This document shows positions 25,924-35,257 of a stretch of 64,000 nucleotides of DNA, piece after piece; positions within the stretch are counted from its first letter, which is position 1; every line of letters starts with the position of its first letter. A program made the translations under genes and the position numbers. The notes beneath the pieces were generated by a model. The model was given only the letters and a program-made list of their open reading frames with translations. It was not told the origin of the DNA and searched no databases. This DNA comes from Streptomyces aurantiogriseus (GTDB taxonomy: Bacteria > Actinomycetota > Actinomycetes > Streptomycetales > Streptomycetaceae): the NCBI RefSeq assembly GCF_014649375.1, contig NZ_BMSX01000014.1:186001-250000 (forward strand). Reading direction: 5' to 3'.

Positions 25924-26775
25924 TCAGTCCTTCACGGCTCCGGCGGTCACGCCGGCGGCGACGTAGCGCTGGGCGAGGACGAGGATCACCGTGGCGGGCA
26001 GGGAGGCCACGACGGCGGTGGCCATGATGGCGTTCCACTCCTGGTTGTTGTTGCCGATGTAGTGGTAGATGCCGAGGGTGATCGGCTCGTGCGCGCCGCC
26101 GTTCGCGAGGGTGCTGGCGAAGACGAAGTCGGACCAGGACCACAGGAACGCGAACAGGGACACCGTGACGACCGCGTTGCGGCTCATCGGCAGCACGATC
26201 GACCAGAACGTGCGCAGGGGCCCGGCGCCGTCCGTCCTCGCGGCCTGGAGCAGTTCCTCCGGGATCCCCGACATGAACGCGGTGAAGATCAGCACCGCGA
26301 ACGGGACCGCCAGGGTGGAGTCCGCGACGATCAGACCGGGCACCGACTGGAGCAGGCCGAGGCTGAGATAGAAGGCGTAGAAGCCCATCGCCATGATGAT
26401 GCCCGGGATCATCTGGGCGACCAGGAAGAGGAAGCCGATCACACCGCCGCCGCGCGGGCGCAGATGGGCCAGCGCGTATCCGGCGGGCGCGGCCAGCGCC
26501 ACGGTCAGGACGACGGTGCCCAGACCGATGACGAGACTGGTGCCGAGGTAGGGCAACTGCTCGTCCAGGACCTTGCGGTAGCCCTCCAGCGTGCCGTGGA
26601 CGGGGAACAGGTCCGGCGGGCTCTTGCGCATGTCCTGGTCACGGGTGAGGGACACGTTGAGCATCCAGTAGACCGGGAAGAGCATGACGGCGGTGAGGAC
26701 GAGCCCTGTGGCCGTCTTCCACCAGGCGGTCCGTGCCTGACGGGGGCGTGGTCGTCGTGTCGTCGCGGTGGTCAT
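25924..26775 (-). CDS. Carbohydrate ABC transporter permease (MalG type)
   Basis: A 283-residue inner-membrane protein with six predicted helices. It carries the MalG-type EAA loop (ELLQAARTDGAGPLRTFWSI) and the C-terminal AAGVTAGAVKD typical of this permease group. It pairs with the MalF-type permease encoded just upstream (ATGA overlap, 26772-26775). No ATPase gene is present in the cluster, so it presumably uses a shared MsiK-like ATPase encoded elsewhere, as many streptomycete sugar importers do. Confidence 0.9.
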   Translation of the reverse strand: MTTATTRRPRPRQARTAWWKTATGLVLTAVMLFPVYWMLNVSLTRDQDMRKSPPDLFPVHGTLEGYRKVLDEQLPYLGTSLVIGLGTVVLTVALAAPAGYALAHLRPRGGGVIGFLFLVAQMIPGIIMAMGFYAFYLSLGLLQSVPGLIVADSTLAVPFAVLIFTAFMSGIPEELLQAARTDGAGPLRTFWSIVLPMSRNAVVTVSLFAFLWSWSDFVFASTLANGGAHEPITLGIYHYIGNNNQEWNAIMATAVVASLPATVILVLAQRYVAAGVTAGAVKD

Positions 26776-27755
26776 GAGGCGTACTGCTTTCGCTGGACCC
26801 TCAGATACACCAGGCCGAAGACCAGGGCGGCGACGACGAGCAGGTTGCCGACGGCCGCACCGGGGCCGAAGGAGGGCAGCAGGTTGCCGAAGCCGAGCCG
26901 GTAGGACCAGGTGGCGAAGGTGGTGGACGAGTCCGCCGGGCCGCCCTTGGTCATGATCCAGATGATGTCGAAGACCTTGAGCGTGTAGACCAGGCCCAGC
27001 AGCAGGGTGATGGCGGACACCGGCCGCAGCAGCGGGAAGGTGATGTTCCAGAAGCGCCGCCAGGCTCCCGCGCCGTCGAGGGCGGCCGCCTCGTAGAGGC
27101 TGTGCGGGATGGACTGCAGGCCGCTGTGGAGGACGACCAGGTTGAACGGGACGCCGATCCAGATGTTGGCGATGATCACCGAGGTCAGCGACCAGGACGG
27201 CGAGGTCAGCCAGTTCACCGGACCGATACCGACGGCGTTCAGGGCGGCGTTGACGATGCCGGAGTCGCTGTTGAGCATCCACGACCAGGTGGAGGCCGAC
27301 ACGATCAGCGGCAGCAACCAGGGCACCAGGAACAGGGCGCGCAGGGTCGCCGACAGCCGGAAGTGCTGGTTGAAGAAGACCGCGAGGGCCAGGCCGATCA
27401 CGTACTGGAAGACCAGGCAGACGGCCGTGAACACCACCGTGTGCACCAGGGCCGGGGCGAAGGTCGGGTCGTCGAAGACGGTTTCGTAGTTCTTCAGGCC
27501 GGTGAACGGGGCGTCGCCCTGGACGAAGGAACGGACCGTGTAGTGGCGCAGGCTCAGATCGATGTTGCGGTAGAGGGGATAGGCGTAGAAGAGGACGAGG
27601 TAGAGGGTGACCGGGGCGAGGAAGGCCCAGGCGGCCCACTGCTGGGAGGTCGGACGGCGCCGTGCTCGCGCGGGGGCCGGGGGCGGGGCGGCGGTGGCCA
27701 CCCCGGTCCCGGCGCGCGCGGACCGGCGGTCCGGCAGCTGTGTCGTGTGGTTCAT
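26772..27755 (-). CDS. Carbohydrate ABC transporter permease (MalF type)
   Basis: A 327-residue membrane protein. About 40 Arg/Pro-rich cytoplasmic residues precede six transmembrane segments starting at AAWAFLAPVTLYLVLFYAYP. The EAA loop is EAAALDGAGAWRRFWNITF. It forms the transport channel with its MalG-type partner and receives sugar from the binding protein encoded 21 nt upstream. Specificity cannot be read from the permease; the co-encoded MGH1-type enzyme suggests an oligosaccharide. Confidence 0.9.
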   Translation of the reverse strand: MNHTTQLPDRRSARAGTGVATAAPPPAPARARRRPTSQQWAAWAFLAPVTLYLVLFYAYPLYRNIDLSLRHYTVRSFVQGDAPFTGLKNYETVFDDPTFAPALVHTVVFTAVCLVFQYVIGLALAVFFNQHFRLSATLRALFLVPWLLPLIVSASTWSWMLNSDSGIVNAALNAVGIGPVNWLTSPSWSLTSVIIANIWIGVPFNLVVLHSGLQSIPHSLYEAAALDGAGAWRRFWNITFPLLRPVSAITLLLGLVYTLKVFDIIWIMTKGGPADSSTTFATWSYRLGFGNLLPSFGPGAAVGNLLVVAALVFGLVYLRVQRKQYAS

Positions 27756-27776
27756 CTGCGGACCGGGAATCCCTGG

Positions 27777-29018
27777 CTACTTGACGGCGGACTGGGCCTT
27801 GCCCAGCGCGTCCTCGGGCGACTGGGCACCGCTGAGGGCGGACTGGACCGCCTTCCACATCTGCTCGGAGATCTTGGGGTACTTGGTCCCGAGGTCGTCA
27901 CTGGTGCGTCCCTTGGCCGCCTTGACCGCCTCGACCCAGGGCTTCAACTCGGCGTCGGCCGCGATCTGCTTGTCCTGGACCTCGCTGGTGGGGGCCACGT
28001 ACGACAGGGTGGTGTCGGTGGCGTACAGGTTCTCGGTGCTGGTCAGGCAGGTCACCAGCTTCTGCGCGGTGGCGTAGCGGCCGGTGTCGCCCTGGACCGG
28101 GACGGTGACGAACTCCCCGCCGGTCGGGGCCGCCGCGTTGCCCCCGCTCGAGGCCGGGATGGGCAGGACGCCGTAGTCGAAGCCGGCCTTGTCGGCATTG
28201 GCGAGCTGCCAGGTGCCGTTCTCGGCGAACGCGTAGTCCCCGCTCGCGAACTCCTGCCAGCTGGTGGTCTGGGTGTTGTTGATGACCGAGTTGGGGGCGT
28301 AGCCCTTCTTCAGCCAGTCGGTCCACAGCGACAGCGCCGACGTTCCCTGGGCGGAGTCGAGTTCGGTCAGCTTCGCCCCCGAGCCCCAGAACCACGGCAG
28401 GAACTGGAAACTGCCCTCCTCGGTGCCGATCGCGGAGAAGGTGATGCCCTTCTTGCCGGCCTTCTTCACCTTCTCCAGCGCCGCCGTCAGCGACTGCCAG
28501 TCCTTGATCGAGGCGACATCGACACCCGCGGCCTTCAGCACCTCCTTGTTGTAGTAGAGGGCGAGGGTGTTGGCGCCGATGGGCGTGCCGTACGTCTTGC
28601 CGCCCGACTGCCCGGCCGCGAGCAGGTTGGGGTCCACCTTCGAGGTGTCCAGCTTGTTGTCGTCGGTCGTGGTGAGCACTCCCGCCTCCGCCAGGGTCGA
28701 CACCACCGGGTTGTCGACGATGAGCACGTCCGGGGAGTTGTCCTGCTGCGCCGCCAGGAGCACCTTGTTCGTCAGGTCACTGGTGTCGAACGCGGTCCGC
28801 TCGACCTTCACGCCCGCCTTGCTGCCGCAGCCGTCCAGCAGCTTGGCCCACGCCGAGTCCTTGGCGAACTGCGGGTACGGGTCCCAGAGGGTGTACGTGC
28901 CGCTGTCGTCCCCCTTCGCGGACGAGCTGCCGCCGGACGAGCAGGCGGTGGTGCCGGTGGCGAGGGCGACGACGGTGAGGGCCACGGCGGTCAGCCGTCG
29001 TCCGGTGGTTCTGTTCAT
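27777..29018 (-). CDS. Sugar-binding lipoprotein of ABC transporter
   Basis: A 413-residue extracellular solute-binding protein (family 1). The signal peptide ends in a lipobox at TTAC, giving lipidated Cys26, followed by a Ser/Gly linker. It shows YTLWDPYPQ early and ALYYNKEVLKAAG in the body, as in maltose/oligosaccharide binders. AAAGGAA lies ahead of the ATG at 29018. First gene of the transporter-glycosidase set. The 148-bp gap upstream contains TCGGCA-N6-TGCCGA at 29061-29078, a possible operator or weak terminator for the preceding lacI gene. Confidence 0.9.
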   Translation of the reverse strand: MNRTTGRRLTAVALTVVALATGTTACSSGGSSSAKGDDSGTYTLWDPYPQFAKDSAWAKLLDGCGSKAGVKVERTAFDTSDLTNKVLLAAQQDNSPDVLIVDNPVVSTLAEAGVLTTTDDNKLDTSKVDPNLLAAGQSGGKTYGTPIGANTLALYYNKEVLKAAGVDVASIKDWQSLTAALEKVKKAGKKGITFSAIGTEEGSFQFLPWFWGSGAKLTELDSAQGTSALSLWTDWLKKGYAPNSVINNTQTTSWQEFASGDYAFAENGTWQLANADKAGFDYGVLPIPASSGGNAAAPTGGEFVTVPVQGDTGRYATAQKLVTCLTSTENLYATDTTLSYVAPTSEVQDKQIAADAELKPWVEAVKAAKGRTSDDLGTKYPKISEQMWKAVQSALSGAQSPEDALGKAQSAVK

Positions 29019-29166
29019 GACGCGTTCCTTTGTGAATGCGGCGGTGAATTCGGCACGTTTTCGGCAAGGGCATGCCGAGGAAGCAGTCGTGAGCCGGCCG
29101 GCCGACAGGGCCGGTGAAGGAGCGGCGGAGGTTCCCCAGGCGCCGCGGGGAGGAAGGGAGTTGGTG

Positions 29167-30213
29167 TCAGTCGTCGGAGCCGGAGCCGGAGCCGGAGTCC
29201 CGGTGCGCGTGGGCGGGTCCGGTGCTGGCGCGCAGGGAGATGGGCGGCGCCAGGAGGTGGTGGCGGGGCGAGGCGTCGGGATGGTCGAGCCGCTCCACGA
29301 GCAGTTCGACGGCGAGTCGTCCCATCTGCTCCGCCGGTACGTCCGCCGCGGTGAGCTGCGGGGTCACCGTCTCCGCCCACCGGCCGGCCACCACCCCGGT
29401 GACGGAGAAGTCGCGCGGCACATGGCGGCCCGCCACGGCCAGACCCCGGTACAGACCGCCGAGCGCGGCCTCGTTCAGGGTGACCAGCGCCGTGGTGGCC
29501 GGGTCGTCGTGCAGGATCCGCTCCAGGCACGCCTGCCCCGAGGGGGCGTCGTCCCCGCAGCAGTAGGTCCGTACGGTGAGTCCGCGCTCGGCCGCGGCCT
29601 TCGTGAAGCCGTCCAGCCCGCGGTGCGCCGACTCGTAGCCGGCCCGCAGCAGGTGCTCCGGGCGGTTGACGAAGGCGATCCTGCGATGGCCCAGGTCGGC
29701 GAGGTGGTGGACGCAGGCCTCGACCAGCGCGGTGTGGTCCAGGCCGACCCACCAGTCGCCGTCCGGGTGTGCGGTGCGGCCGATGGAGACGGCGGGGAAG
29801 TTCTCGGCGACGAGGTGGTCGACCCGGTCGTCCTGGAGCCTGATCTCCATGAGGATCGCGCCGTCGACGCGCCGCTCCCCCAGCAGCCGCTGGAACGAGC
29901 GGTCGCTGTCCACGCCGCTCGGGGAGAGCAGCACGTCGTAGTCGTAGGCCGCCGCGGCCTCCACCACGCTGCCGATGAAGTCGAGCTGCATCCCGGTGTA
30001 GTGGGTGCCGGCCGGCGGAAAGACCAGGCCGATGGTGCTGGTCCGGCCGTTGGCCAGGGCGCGTGCGCTGGCATTGGGCCGGTAGCCCAGTTCGTCGATG
30101 ACCCGCTGGATCTTGCGGCGGGTCTCCTCCGACACCGAGCGCTTGCCGCTCAGCGCGTAGGACACAGTGCTCCGCGAGACACCGGCCCGCTTGGCGATCT
30201 CACCGATGTTCAC
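29167..30213 (-). CDS. LacI-family transcriptional regulator
   Basis: A 348-residue LacI protein: HTH IGEIAKRAGVSRSTVSYAL at the N-terminus, hinge NASARALANGRTSTIGLV, then a periplasmic-binding-like effector domain. Its start is GTG at 30213 with GAGGAG 4 nt upstream. The C-terminal tail is a Gly/Ser repeat (DSGSGSGSDD). It lies divergent from the secreted GH-A gene, and four copies of a CGAACCGGTTCG palindrome occupy the region between them, two on each side. Autorepression and control of the GH gene are the natural reading. It may also govern the ABC operon downstream by read-through. Confidence 0.92.
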   Translation of the reverse strand: MNIGEIAKRAGVSRSTVSYALSGKRSVSEETRRKIQRVIDELGYRPNASARALANGRTSTIGLVFPPAGTHYTGMQLDFIGSVVEAAAAYDYDVLLSPSGVDSDRSFQRLLGERRVDGAILMEIRLQDDRVDHLVAENFPAVSIGRTAHPDGDWWVGLDHTALVEACVHHLADLGHRRIAFVNRPEHLLRAGYESAHRGLDGFTKAAAERGLTVRTYCCGDDAPSGQACLERILHDDPATTALVTLNEAALGGLYRGLAVAGRHVPRDFSVTGVVAGRWAETVTPQLTAADVPAEQMGRLAVELLVERLDHPDASPRHHLLAPPISLRASTGPAHAHRDSGSGSGSDD

Positions 30214-30225
30214 GGCACTCCTCGG

Positions 30226-30304
30226 TCGAACCGGTTCGAAAGCGAGCCGGTTGTCGAACCGGTTCGCGTGAAGGGAAGTTAGGAGCGGCCGGAGCGGCTG
30301 TCAA
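30226..30304 (-). promoter_or_regulatory. lacI promoter with two LacI operators
   Basis: On the minus strand TTGACA (30299-30304) and TAACTT (30276-30281) are spaced 17 bp, a good vegetative promoter. Just downstream lie operator CGAACCGGTTCG at 30255-30266, near the expected transcription start, and TCGAACCGGTTCGA at 30226-30239, about 15 bp before the lacI start codon. Confidence 0.7.
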
Positions 30305-30354
30305 TGCCTTGCGCGCACTTTCGGGAAAGCACCGTTCAATCCGTGTCGGAGGTA

Positions 30355-30488
30355 TTGCTGGCCCTTTTCCGGCGGTGCTAGCTTCCGGCGAACCGGTTCG
30401 ACGAAGCCGCCCAGCAGCCCGACAGTCCCCCGGCTCGAGCCTCTCCATTCCAGGCCTCTCCAGCTCGACCAGCATCGAACCGGTTCGA
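30355..30488 (+). promoter_or_regulatory. GH-A gene promoter with two LacI operators
   Basis: TTGCTG (30355-30360) and TAGCTT (30379-30384) are spaced 18 bp. Operator CGAACCGGTTCG at 30389-30400 covers the expected start point. A second operator, TCGAACCGGTTCGA, at 30475-30488 is 31 bp before the GTG start of the hydrolase gene. Both match those before lacI. Confidence 0.65.
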
Positions 30489-30519
30489 ATCATGGGACGA
30501 ATCACCCACGGAGACCTCA

Positions 30520-33213
30520 GTGCGACGCACACGCAGCAGAACCAGAGCCGGCGCCGGTGCCACCGCCGTCACAGCCCTCGCCGCCCTGCTCGCCGTACCC
30601 GCCGCCACGGGCACAGCCCGCGCGGCGGAACCCGAACGGCTCACCATCGACCTCGCCTCCGACACCGGCGCCTTCCACGGCGGCGCCTCCGGTTCGCTGT
30701 ACGGGGTCTACGGCGACGGCGTGCCCAGCCGCAACGTCCTCGAAGGCATGCACGTCCGCACCGTGTCGACGAAGGCACAGGACGGACCCCAGCACCCGGG
30801 CGCGGACGCCCTGGAGATGCTGCCGCCGTTCGTGGACTCCGGCGGCAAGGACGTCTACATCTACATGACCGACATCTACCGCGGCTTCCCCTACCAGTGG
30901 CCGGGCGCCGACGGTCCGGCGCGGCTCGCCGACTTCAAGGAGAAGATCAAGAAGCAGGTCCAGCAGGTCCTGACCATGGGCGACTACCAGGACCACGTCG
31001 TCTACGTCCCCTTCAACGAACCCGAAGGGAACATGTTCGGCACCGGCCAGTGGAGCTACAACAAGATCTCCTGGCTGAACGACCCGCAGTACTACTTCGC
31101 GGCCTGGAAGGAGGTCTACCACCTCATCAAGGGCCTCGACCCGGACGCCCGGATCGCCGGTCCCAACACCAGCGTGCTCTACAGCCAGGTCAAGGGATTC
31201 CTGCAGTACGCCAAGGCCAACGACGTGGTCCCGGACGTGATGACCTGGCACGAGCTGTCGTCGCCCGCCGCGGTCCGTACGAACGTGGCGAAGTACCGGC
31301 AGATGGAGAAGGAGGTGGGCATCGACCCGCTGCCGATCAACGTCAACGAGTACGGCCACAACTACCACCTCTCCGTGCCCGGCCAGGTCGTCCAGTGGGT
31401 CTCCGCCATCGAGGAGTCCAAGATCGACGCCGACCTGGCGTACTGGAACATCGACGGCAACCTCAACGACTCGGCCGTCGAGGCCAACAAGGGCAACGGC
31501 CAGTGGTGGCTGTTCAACGCCTACGGCCAGATGTCCGGTCACACCGTCCAGGTGACCGCCCCGCACCCCAACCAGCAGTACACGCTCCAGGGCGTCGCCA
31601 CACTCGACGAGGCCAAGAAGCAGTCCCGGGCGATCTTCGGCGGCAAGAGCGGCGACGCAGACGTCGTCTTCAAGAACATCGACCCGAAGCTGTTCGGCAC
31701 GACCGTGCACGCCACCGTGCAGGAGATCCCGTGGACCGGACAGGTCGGCGACTCCTCCCAGCCGCTGCGACTGGCCGACCAGGAGCTCGAGGTCGGCGCG
31801 GACGGCACCGTGACCCTCCCCATGACCGGCATGAACGAGATGTCGGCGTACCAGGTCGTCCTTTCCCCCGGCGGCAACGGCGGCGTATCGGCCGAGCCCT
31901 CGGTGAGCTGGCGGAAGACGTACGAGGCGGAGAACGCCACCTACACCGGCAGCGGCTACTCCAAGAACGGCCCCGAGGGATCGCCCTCCCAGGTCGGGAA
32001 GTTCGCGACGTCCGGCGCCTACAACGTCGGCGGCCTGCGCACCGGCTCCGACGGAGTCCTCACCTTCGACGTGGAGGTCCCGCAGGACGGCACCTACGAC
32101 CTGAGCGTGTTCGCCAACTCCTACAACCTGTACGACCTGGTGAAGGAACAGGGTCCCACCAACGTCTTCCTGCGCGTGGACGGCAAGGACCCGCAGGAGC
32201 TGCGGCTCCCGCTCGGCTACAAGTGGGTGGTCTGGGGCCACACCGACACCACGGTGCAGCTGACCGCCGGCAAGCACCGGATCACACTCGCCGCGAAGGA
32301 CCCCGACCTGGGCGTCACCAAGGGCGACGCCATCATCGACAAGGTCGACCTGTCGCTGCGGGACGGACACGTGACCGCGCCGGCGATCTACGAGGCCGAG
32401 TACGCCACCCTCTCCGCGGCCCGGCCCGGCTACACCTACCCCGGTGCCTCCGGCCCCGGCGCCGTACCCCTGGCCAAGGGCGACTCCGCGACCTTCTGGG
32501 TCCACTCCCCCACCGACCGTGAAGCCGCCGTGTCCGTCGACCACCTGGGCGGCGGCCGGGCGAGCCTGTCCCTCAACGGCGAGAAGCTCGACGTACCCAA
32601 GGCGGGGGGCGGCAAGAAGGGCACCGACACGGTCCGGATGTTCCTGTCCGGCGGCGTCAACAAGATCACCGTCACGGGCGCCTCACGCGCACTGGTCCTC
32701 GACCGGCTGCGGGTCTCCCCGGCCGGCGGCGCCCTGACGACCAAGGTGTACCAGGCGGAGGACGGCACCCTGACGGGGGCCGCCGAGGTGACCGGCGCCC
32801 ACCCCTTCGCCTCCGGCGGCAAGGCGGTCACCGACATCGGCGACGGCAAGGCCAACGCCCTCACCGTCGATGTCGTCGCCGGACGGTCCGGGCGGCACGC
32901 GGTGACCATCCGCTACTCCAACGCCGAACAGGCGCCCGCCACCCACTACAACCCCGACCCGATCGCCCGTCACGCCGACCTCTCGGTCAACGGCGGACCG
33001 GCCCGCAGGGTGCTGTTCCCGACGACCTTCCACTTCAACAACTTCTGGGAACTGGCCGTCCCGGTGACGCTGAAGAAGGGCACGAACCGGCTCACCTTCA
33101 CGGCGGAGGAGCTGCCCGACTTCAACGGCGACACCTACAACCAGTACGACCAGCGTTCCCCGTACGCGCCGGTCATCGACCAGCTCGCGGTCACACCGCT
33201 CGCAGAGAAGTAG
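30520..33213 (+). CDS. Secreted clan GH-A glycoside hydrolase with three CBM35/CBM6-like modules
   Basis: An 897-residue exported protein with a signal peptide of about 36 residues (cleavage near TARAAEP). The catalytic domain (about 40-440) has the GH-A acid/base in FNEPEGN (Glu167) and a probable nucleophile in NVNEYG (Glu277). Three beta-sandwich modules follow, each opening with a YEAE/YQAE motif: about 467-617, 624-734 and 745-897. GGAG is 6 nt before the GTG start. The family within GH-A (GH39-like or unclassified) is uncertain and so is the polysaccharide. It is probably repressed by the adjacent LacI. Confidence 0.82.
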   Translation: MRRTRSRTRAGAGATAVTALAALLAVPAATGTARAAEPERLTIDLASDTGAFHGGASGSLYGVYGDGVPSRNVLEGMHVRTVSTKAQDGPQHPGADALEMLPPFVDSGGKDVYIYMTDIYRGFPYQWPGADGPARLADFKEKIKKQVQQVLTMGDYQDHVVYVPFNEPEGNMFGTGQWSYNKISWLNDPQYYFAAWKEVYHLIKGLDPDARIAGPNTSVLYSQVKGFLQYAKANDVVPDVMTWHELSSPAAVRTNVAKYRQMEKEVGIDPLPINVNEYGHNYHLSVPGQVVQWVSAIEESKIDADLAYWNIDGNLNDSAVEANKGNGQWWLFNAYGQMSGHTVQVTAPHPNQQYTLQGVATLDEAKKQSRAIFGGKSGDADVVFKNIDPKLFGTTVHATVQEIPWTGQVGDSSQPLRLADQELEVGADGTVTLPMTGMNEMSAYQVVLSPGGNGGVSAEPSVSWRKTYEAENATYTGSGYSKNGPEGSPSQVGKFATSGAYNVGGLRTGSDGVLTFDVEVPQDGTYDLSVFANSYNLYDLVKEQGPTNVFLRVDGKDPQELRLPLGYKWVVWGHTDTTVQLTAGKHRITLAAKDPDLGVTKGDAIIDKVDLSLRDGHVTAPAIYEAEYATLSAARPGYTYPGASGPGAVPLAKGDSATFWVHSPTDREAAVSVDHLGGGRASLSLNGEKLDVPKAGGGKKGTDTVRMFLSGGVNKITVTGASRALVLDRLRVSPAGGALTTKVYQAEDGTLTGAAEVTGAHPFASGGKAVTDIGDGKANALTVDVVAGRSGRHAVTIRYSNAEQAPATHYNPDPIARHADLSVNGGPARRVLFPTTFHFNNFWELAVPVTLKKGTNRLTFTAEELPDFNGDTYNQYDQRSPYAPVIDQLAVTPLAEK

Positions 33214-33223
33214 CCCGGCGGAC

Positions 33224-33249
33224 GGCCCGGGCCCTCACCGGCCCGGGCC
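33224..33249 (+). terminator. GC-rich hairpin after the GH-A gene
   Basis: Two copies of the self-complementary GGCCCGGGCC (33224-33233 and 33240-33249) are separated by 6 nt and can form a 10-bp stem. There is no T-run. It lies 10 nt after the stop codon and may terminate or attenuate before the next hydrolase gene. Confidence 0.5.
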
Positions 33250-33307
33250 CCTCCTTCGCCCGGGCCGCGAACGGCCCGGGACCCCCCGACACCCGGGAGA
33301 GCCGCTC

Positions 33308-35131
33308 ATGCACCTGCGTTCACCACGCCTGCTGACCACAACCGCCGTCCTCCTGGCGACCATGGCGGCGAGCCTGCTGCCCGCCACCGCCTCGCACGCC
33401 GCCGACACCAGCGTCACGGTGGACTTCGCCACCGCCGGAGGCGCCCCCGCCCACCGTGCCTCCGGAATCATCTACGGGATGACCCCGGACGGCTCGCTGC
33501 CCCAGGACCACTTCTTCAAGGACATCAAGTGGCACTTCATGCGGGCCGGCGGCGCCCAGCTCAACAACGGCGGCTACGCCACCAGCCTCGCCGCCTACCA
33601 GACCCGCTGGAACGCCACCCTGGCCCAGTACAGGCGCACCGTCGCCCTCGGCGGCACGTTCGTCCTGCTCCCGCACGACCTGTGGGGCGCCGACGGCACC
33701 ACCAGCCAGGGCTGGCCCGGAGACAACGGTGACTGGACGAAGTTCGACAACTTCGTCACCCAGCTCATGGCCGACGTACGCGCCAACAACATGACCGTCC
33801 AGTGGGACCTGTGGAACGAGCCCGACCTCAGCATCTTCTGGGGCGCCTCGCAGAACCAGTACCTGCAGATGTGGTCGCGCTTCCACGCCCGGGTACGCGC
33901 CGCGTTCCCGAACCAGCTCATCGTCGGCCCCAGCACCGCGCGGCAGCCGAACTCCACCAACACCTGGTGGACGACCTTCCTCACCCATGCCAAGGCCGAC
34001 AACGTCGCTCCGGACATCTGGAGCTGGCACGACCTGCCGGGCGACCCGGTCACCGACGTCGGCCGCGCCAACTCGACCCTCGCCGCGGCCGGCCTGACCA
34101 ACACCCGCCCGTACCAGATCAACGAGTACGCCCCGGTGGACATGCAGACCCCGGGCGGCGGCGCCTGGTACATCGGCCGCCTCGAACGGGCCGGCGCCGA
34201 CGGACTGCGGGCCAACTGGGCCTCGGGCCGCAACCTGCACGACTACGCGGCCAACCTCCTCACCAAGAACAGCGCCGGCCAGTACGTGCCGCTCGGCGAG
34301 TGGTTCATGTACCGCTACTACGGCTCCCAGACCGGCAACATCGTCAAACTGACCCCGGGCACCGGCACCGACGGCCTCGCCACCAAGGACAACGCCGCGA
34401 GGAACGCCAAGCTGCTGCTGGGCAGCAACGGCAACACCGGCACGGTCACCGTCCACCTCACCGGCCTGGGCACGACGTCGGTGGTGGAGAACAGCCGGGT
34501 CCGGGCGGTCGTCCAGCGTGTCCCGTACGACAACGGCGCCGCGGTGACCGGCCCGGAGACGATCTCCGACACCACCCTGCCGGTCAGCGGCAACGCCGCC
34601 GCGCTGAACATCCCCTGGTCGAACGCCAAGGACGGCTACACCGTCACCCTCCTGCCGCCGTCCGACACCACCGTGTCCACGGTCGCCGTCAGCCAGAACA
34701 GCGGCCAGTGCCTGGACGACACCGACCTCAGCACCGCCGACGGCACGCAGTACCAGCAGTACTACTGCGAGGGCGGCTACCAGCAGATGCTCGACCTCAG
34801 GCCGGTCGCCGGCCGGCCGAACACCTACACCGTCGTCAACGAGCACAGCGGCAAGTGCCTGGACATCGCGGGCGCCGCCACGGCCGACGGCGCCGCCGTC
34901 ACCCAGTACACCTGCAACGGCCGGACCAACCAGATGTTCACCCTCAACCCCGTCAGCGCGCTCGGCAACAGCCACGACCACCAACTCGTCGCCGTCCACA
35001 GCGGCAAGTGCGTCGACGTCTCCCACGTCTCCACCCAGCCCCGGGCCCTGATCCACCAGTGGACCTGCGACCCGGCGAGCGCCCTCGGCAGCAAGAAGAA
35101 CCAGATCTGGCGGCTCCTGGGCAAGATCTGA
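33308..35131 (+). CDS. Secreted clan GH-A hydrolase (GH39-like) with ricin-type CBM13
   Basis: A 607-residue exported enzyme with a signal peptide ending near SHAADT (residue 32). The barrel carries WDLWNEPDLS (acid/base Glu171) and QINEYAP (probable nucleophile Glu273). A small beta domain follows (about 350-450), then a ricin-type beta-trefoil (about 457-606) with repeated SGQCLD, SGKCLD and SGKCVD motifs. It shares its N-terminal start (TVDFATAGG / TIDLASDTG) and catalytic layout with the preceding protein, so the two probably act on the same plant or algal polymer. It may be co-transcribed from the same LacI-controlled promoter. Confidence 0.82.
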   Translation: MHLRSPRLLTTTAVLLATMAASLLPATASHAADTSVTVDFATAGGAPAHRASGIIYGMTPDGSLPQDHFFKDIKWHFMRAGGAQLNNGGYATSLAAYQTRWNATLAQYRRTVALGGTFVLLPHDLWGADGTTSQGWPGDNGDWTKFDNFVTQLMADVRANNMTVQWDLWNEPDLSIFWGASQNQYLQMWSRFHARVRAAFPNQLIVGPSTARQPNSTNTWWTTFLTHAKADNVAPDIWSWHDLPGDPVTDVGRANSTLAAAGLTNTRPYQINEYAPVDMQTPGGGAWYIGRLERAGADGLRANWASGRNLHDYAANLLTKNSAGQYVPLGEWFMYRYYGSQTGNIVKLTPGTGTDGLATKDNAARNAKLLLGSNGNTGTVTVHLTGLGTTSVVENSRVRAVVQRVPYDNGAAVTGPETISDTTLPVSGNAAALNIPWSNAKDGYTVTLLPPSDTTVSTVAVSQNSGQCLDDTDLSTADGTQYQQYYCEGGYQQMLDLRPVAGRPNTYTVVNEHSGKCLDIAGAATADGAAVTQYTCNGRTNQMFTLNPVSALGNSHDHQLVAVHSGKCVDVSHVSTQPRALIHQWTCDPASALGSKKNQIWRLLGKI

Positions 35132-35257
35132 TCCCCCGCCCCTCTGCTCCCCGGCGACGGGTGATCGAGGGGCGCACCACCAGGTGGATGACGGGGCGAG
35201 CGCCGTGACGGGCCGCCGGGGAGCGGCGGCAGCGCGTGCTCCTCCGGCGGCTCGTCC

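Noticed and set aside
30309..32522. Plus-strand frame overlapping the start of the CBM-bearing hydrolase
   Set aside because: Arg/Pro-rich alternate frame of a gene with a clear signal peptide and catalytic motifs in another frame.
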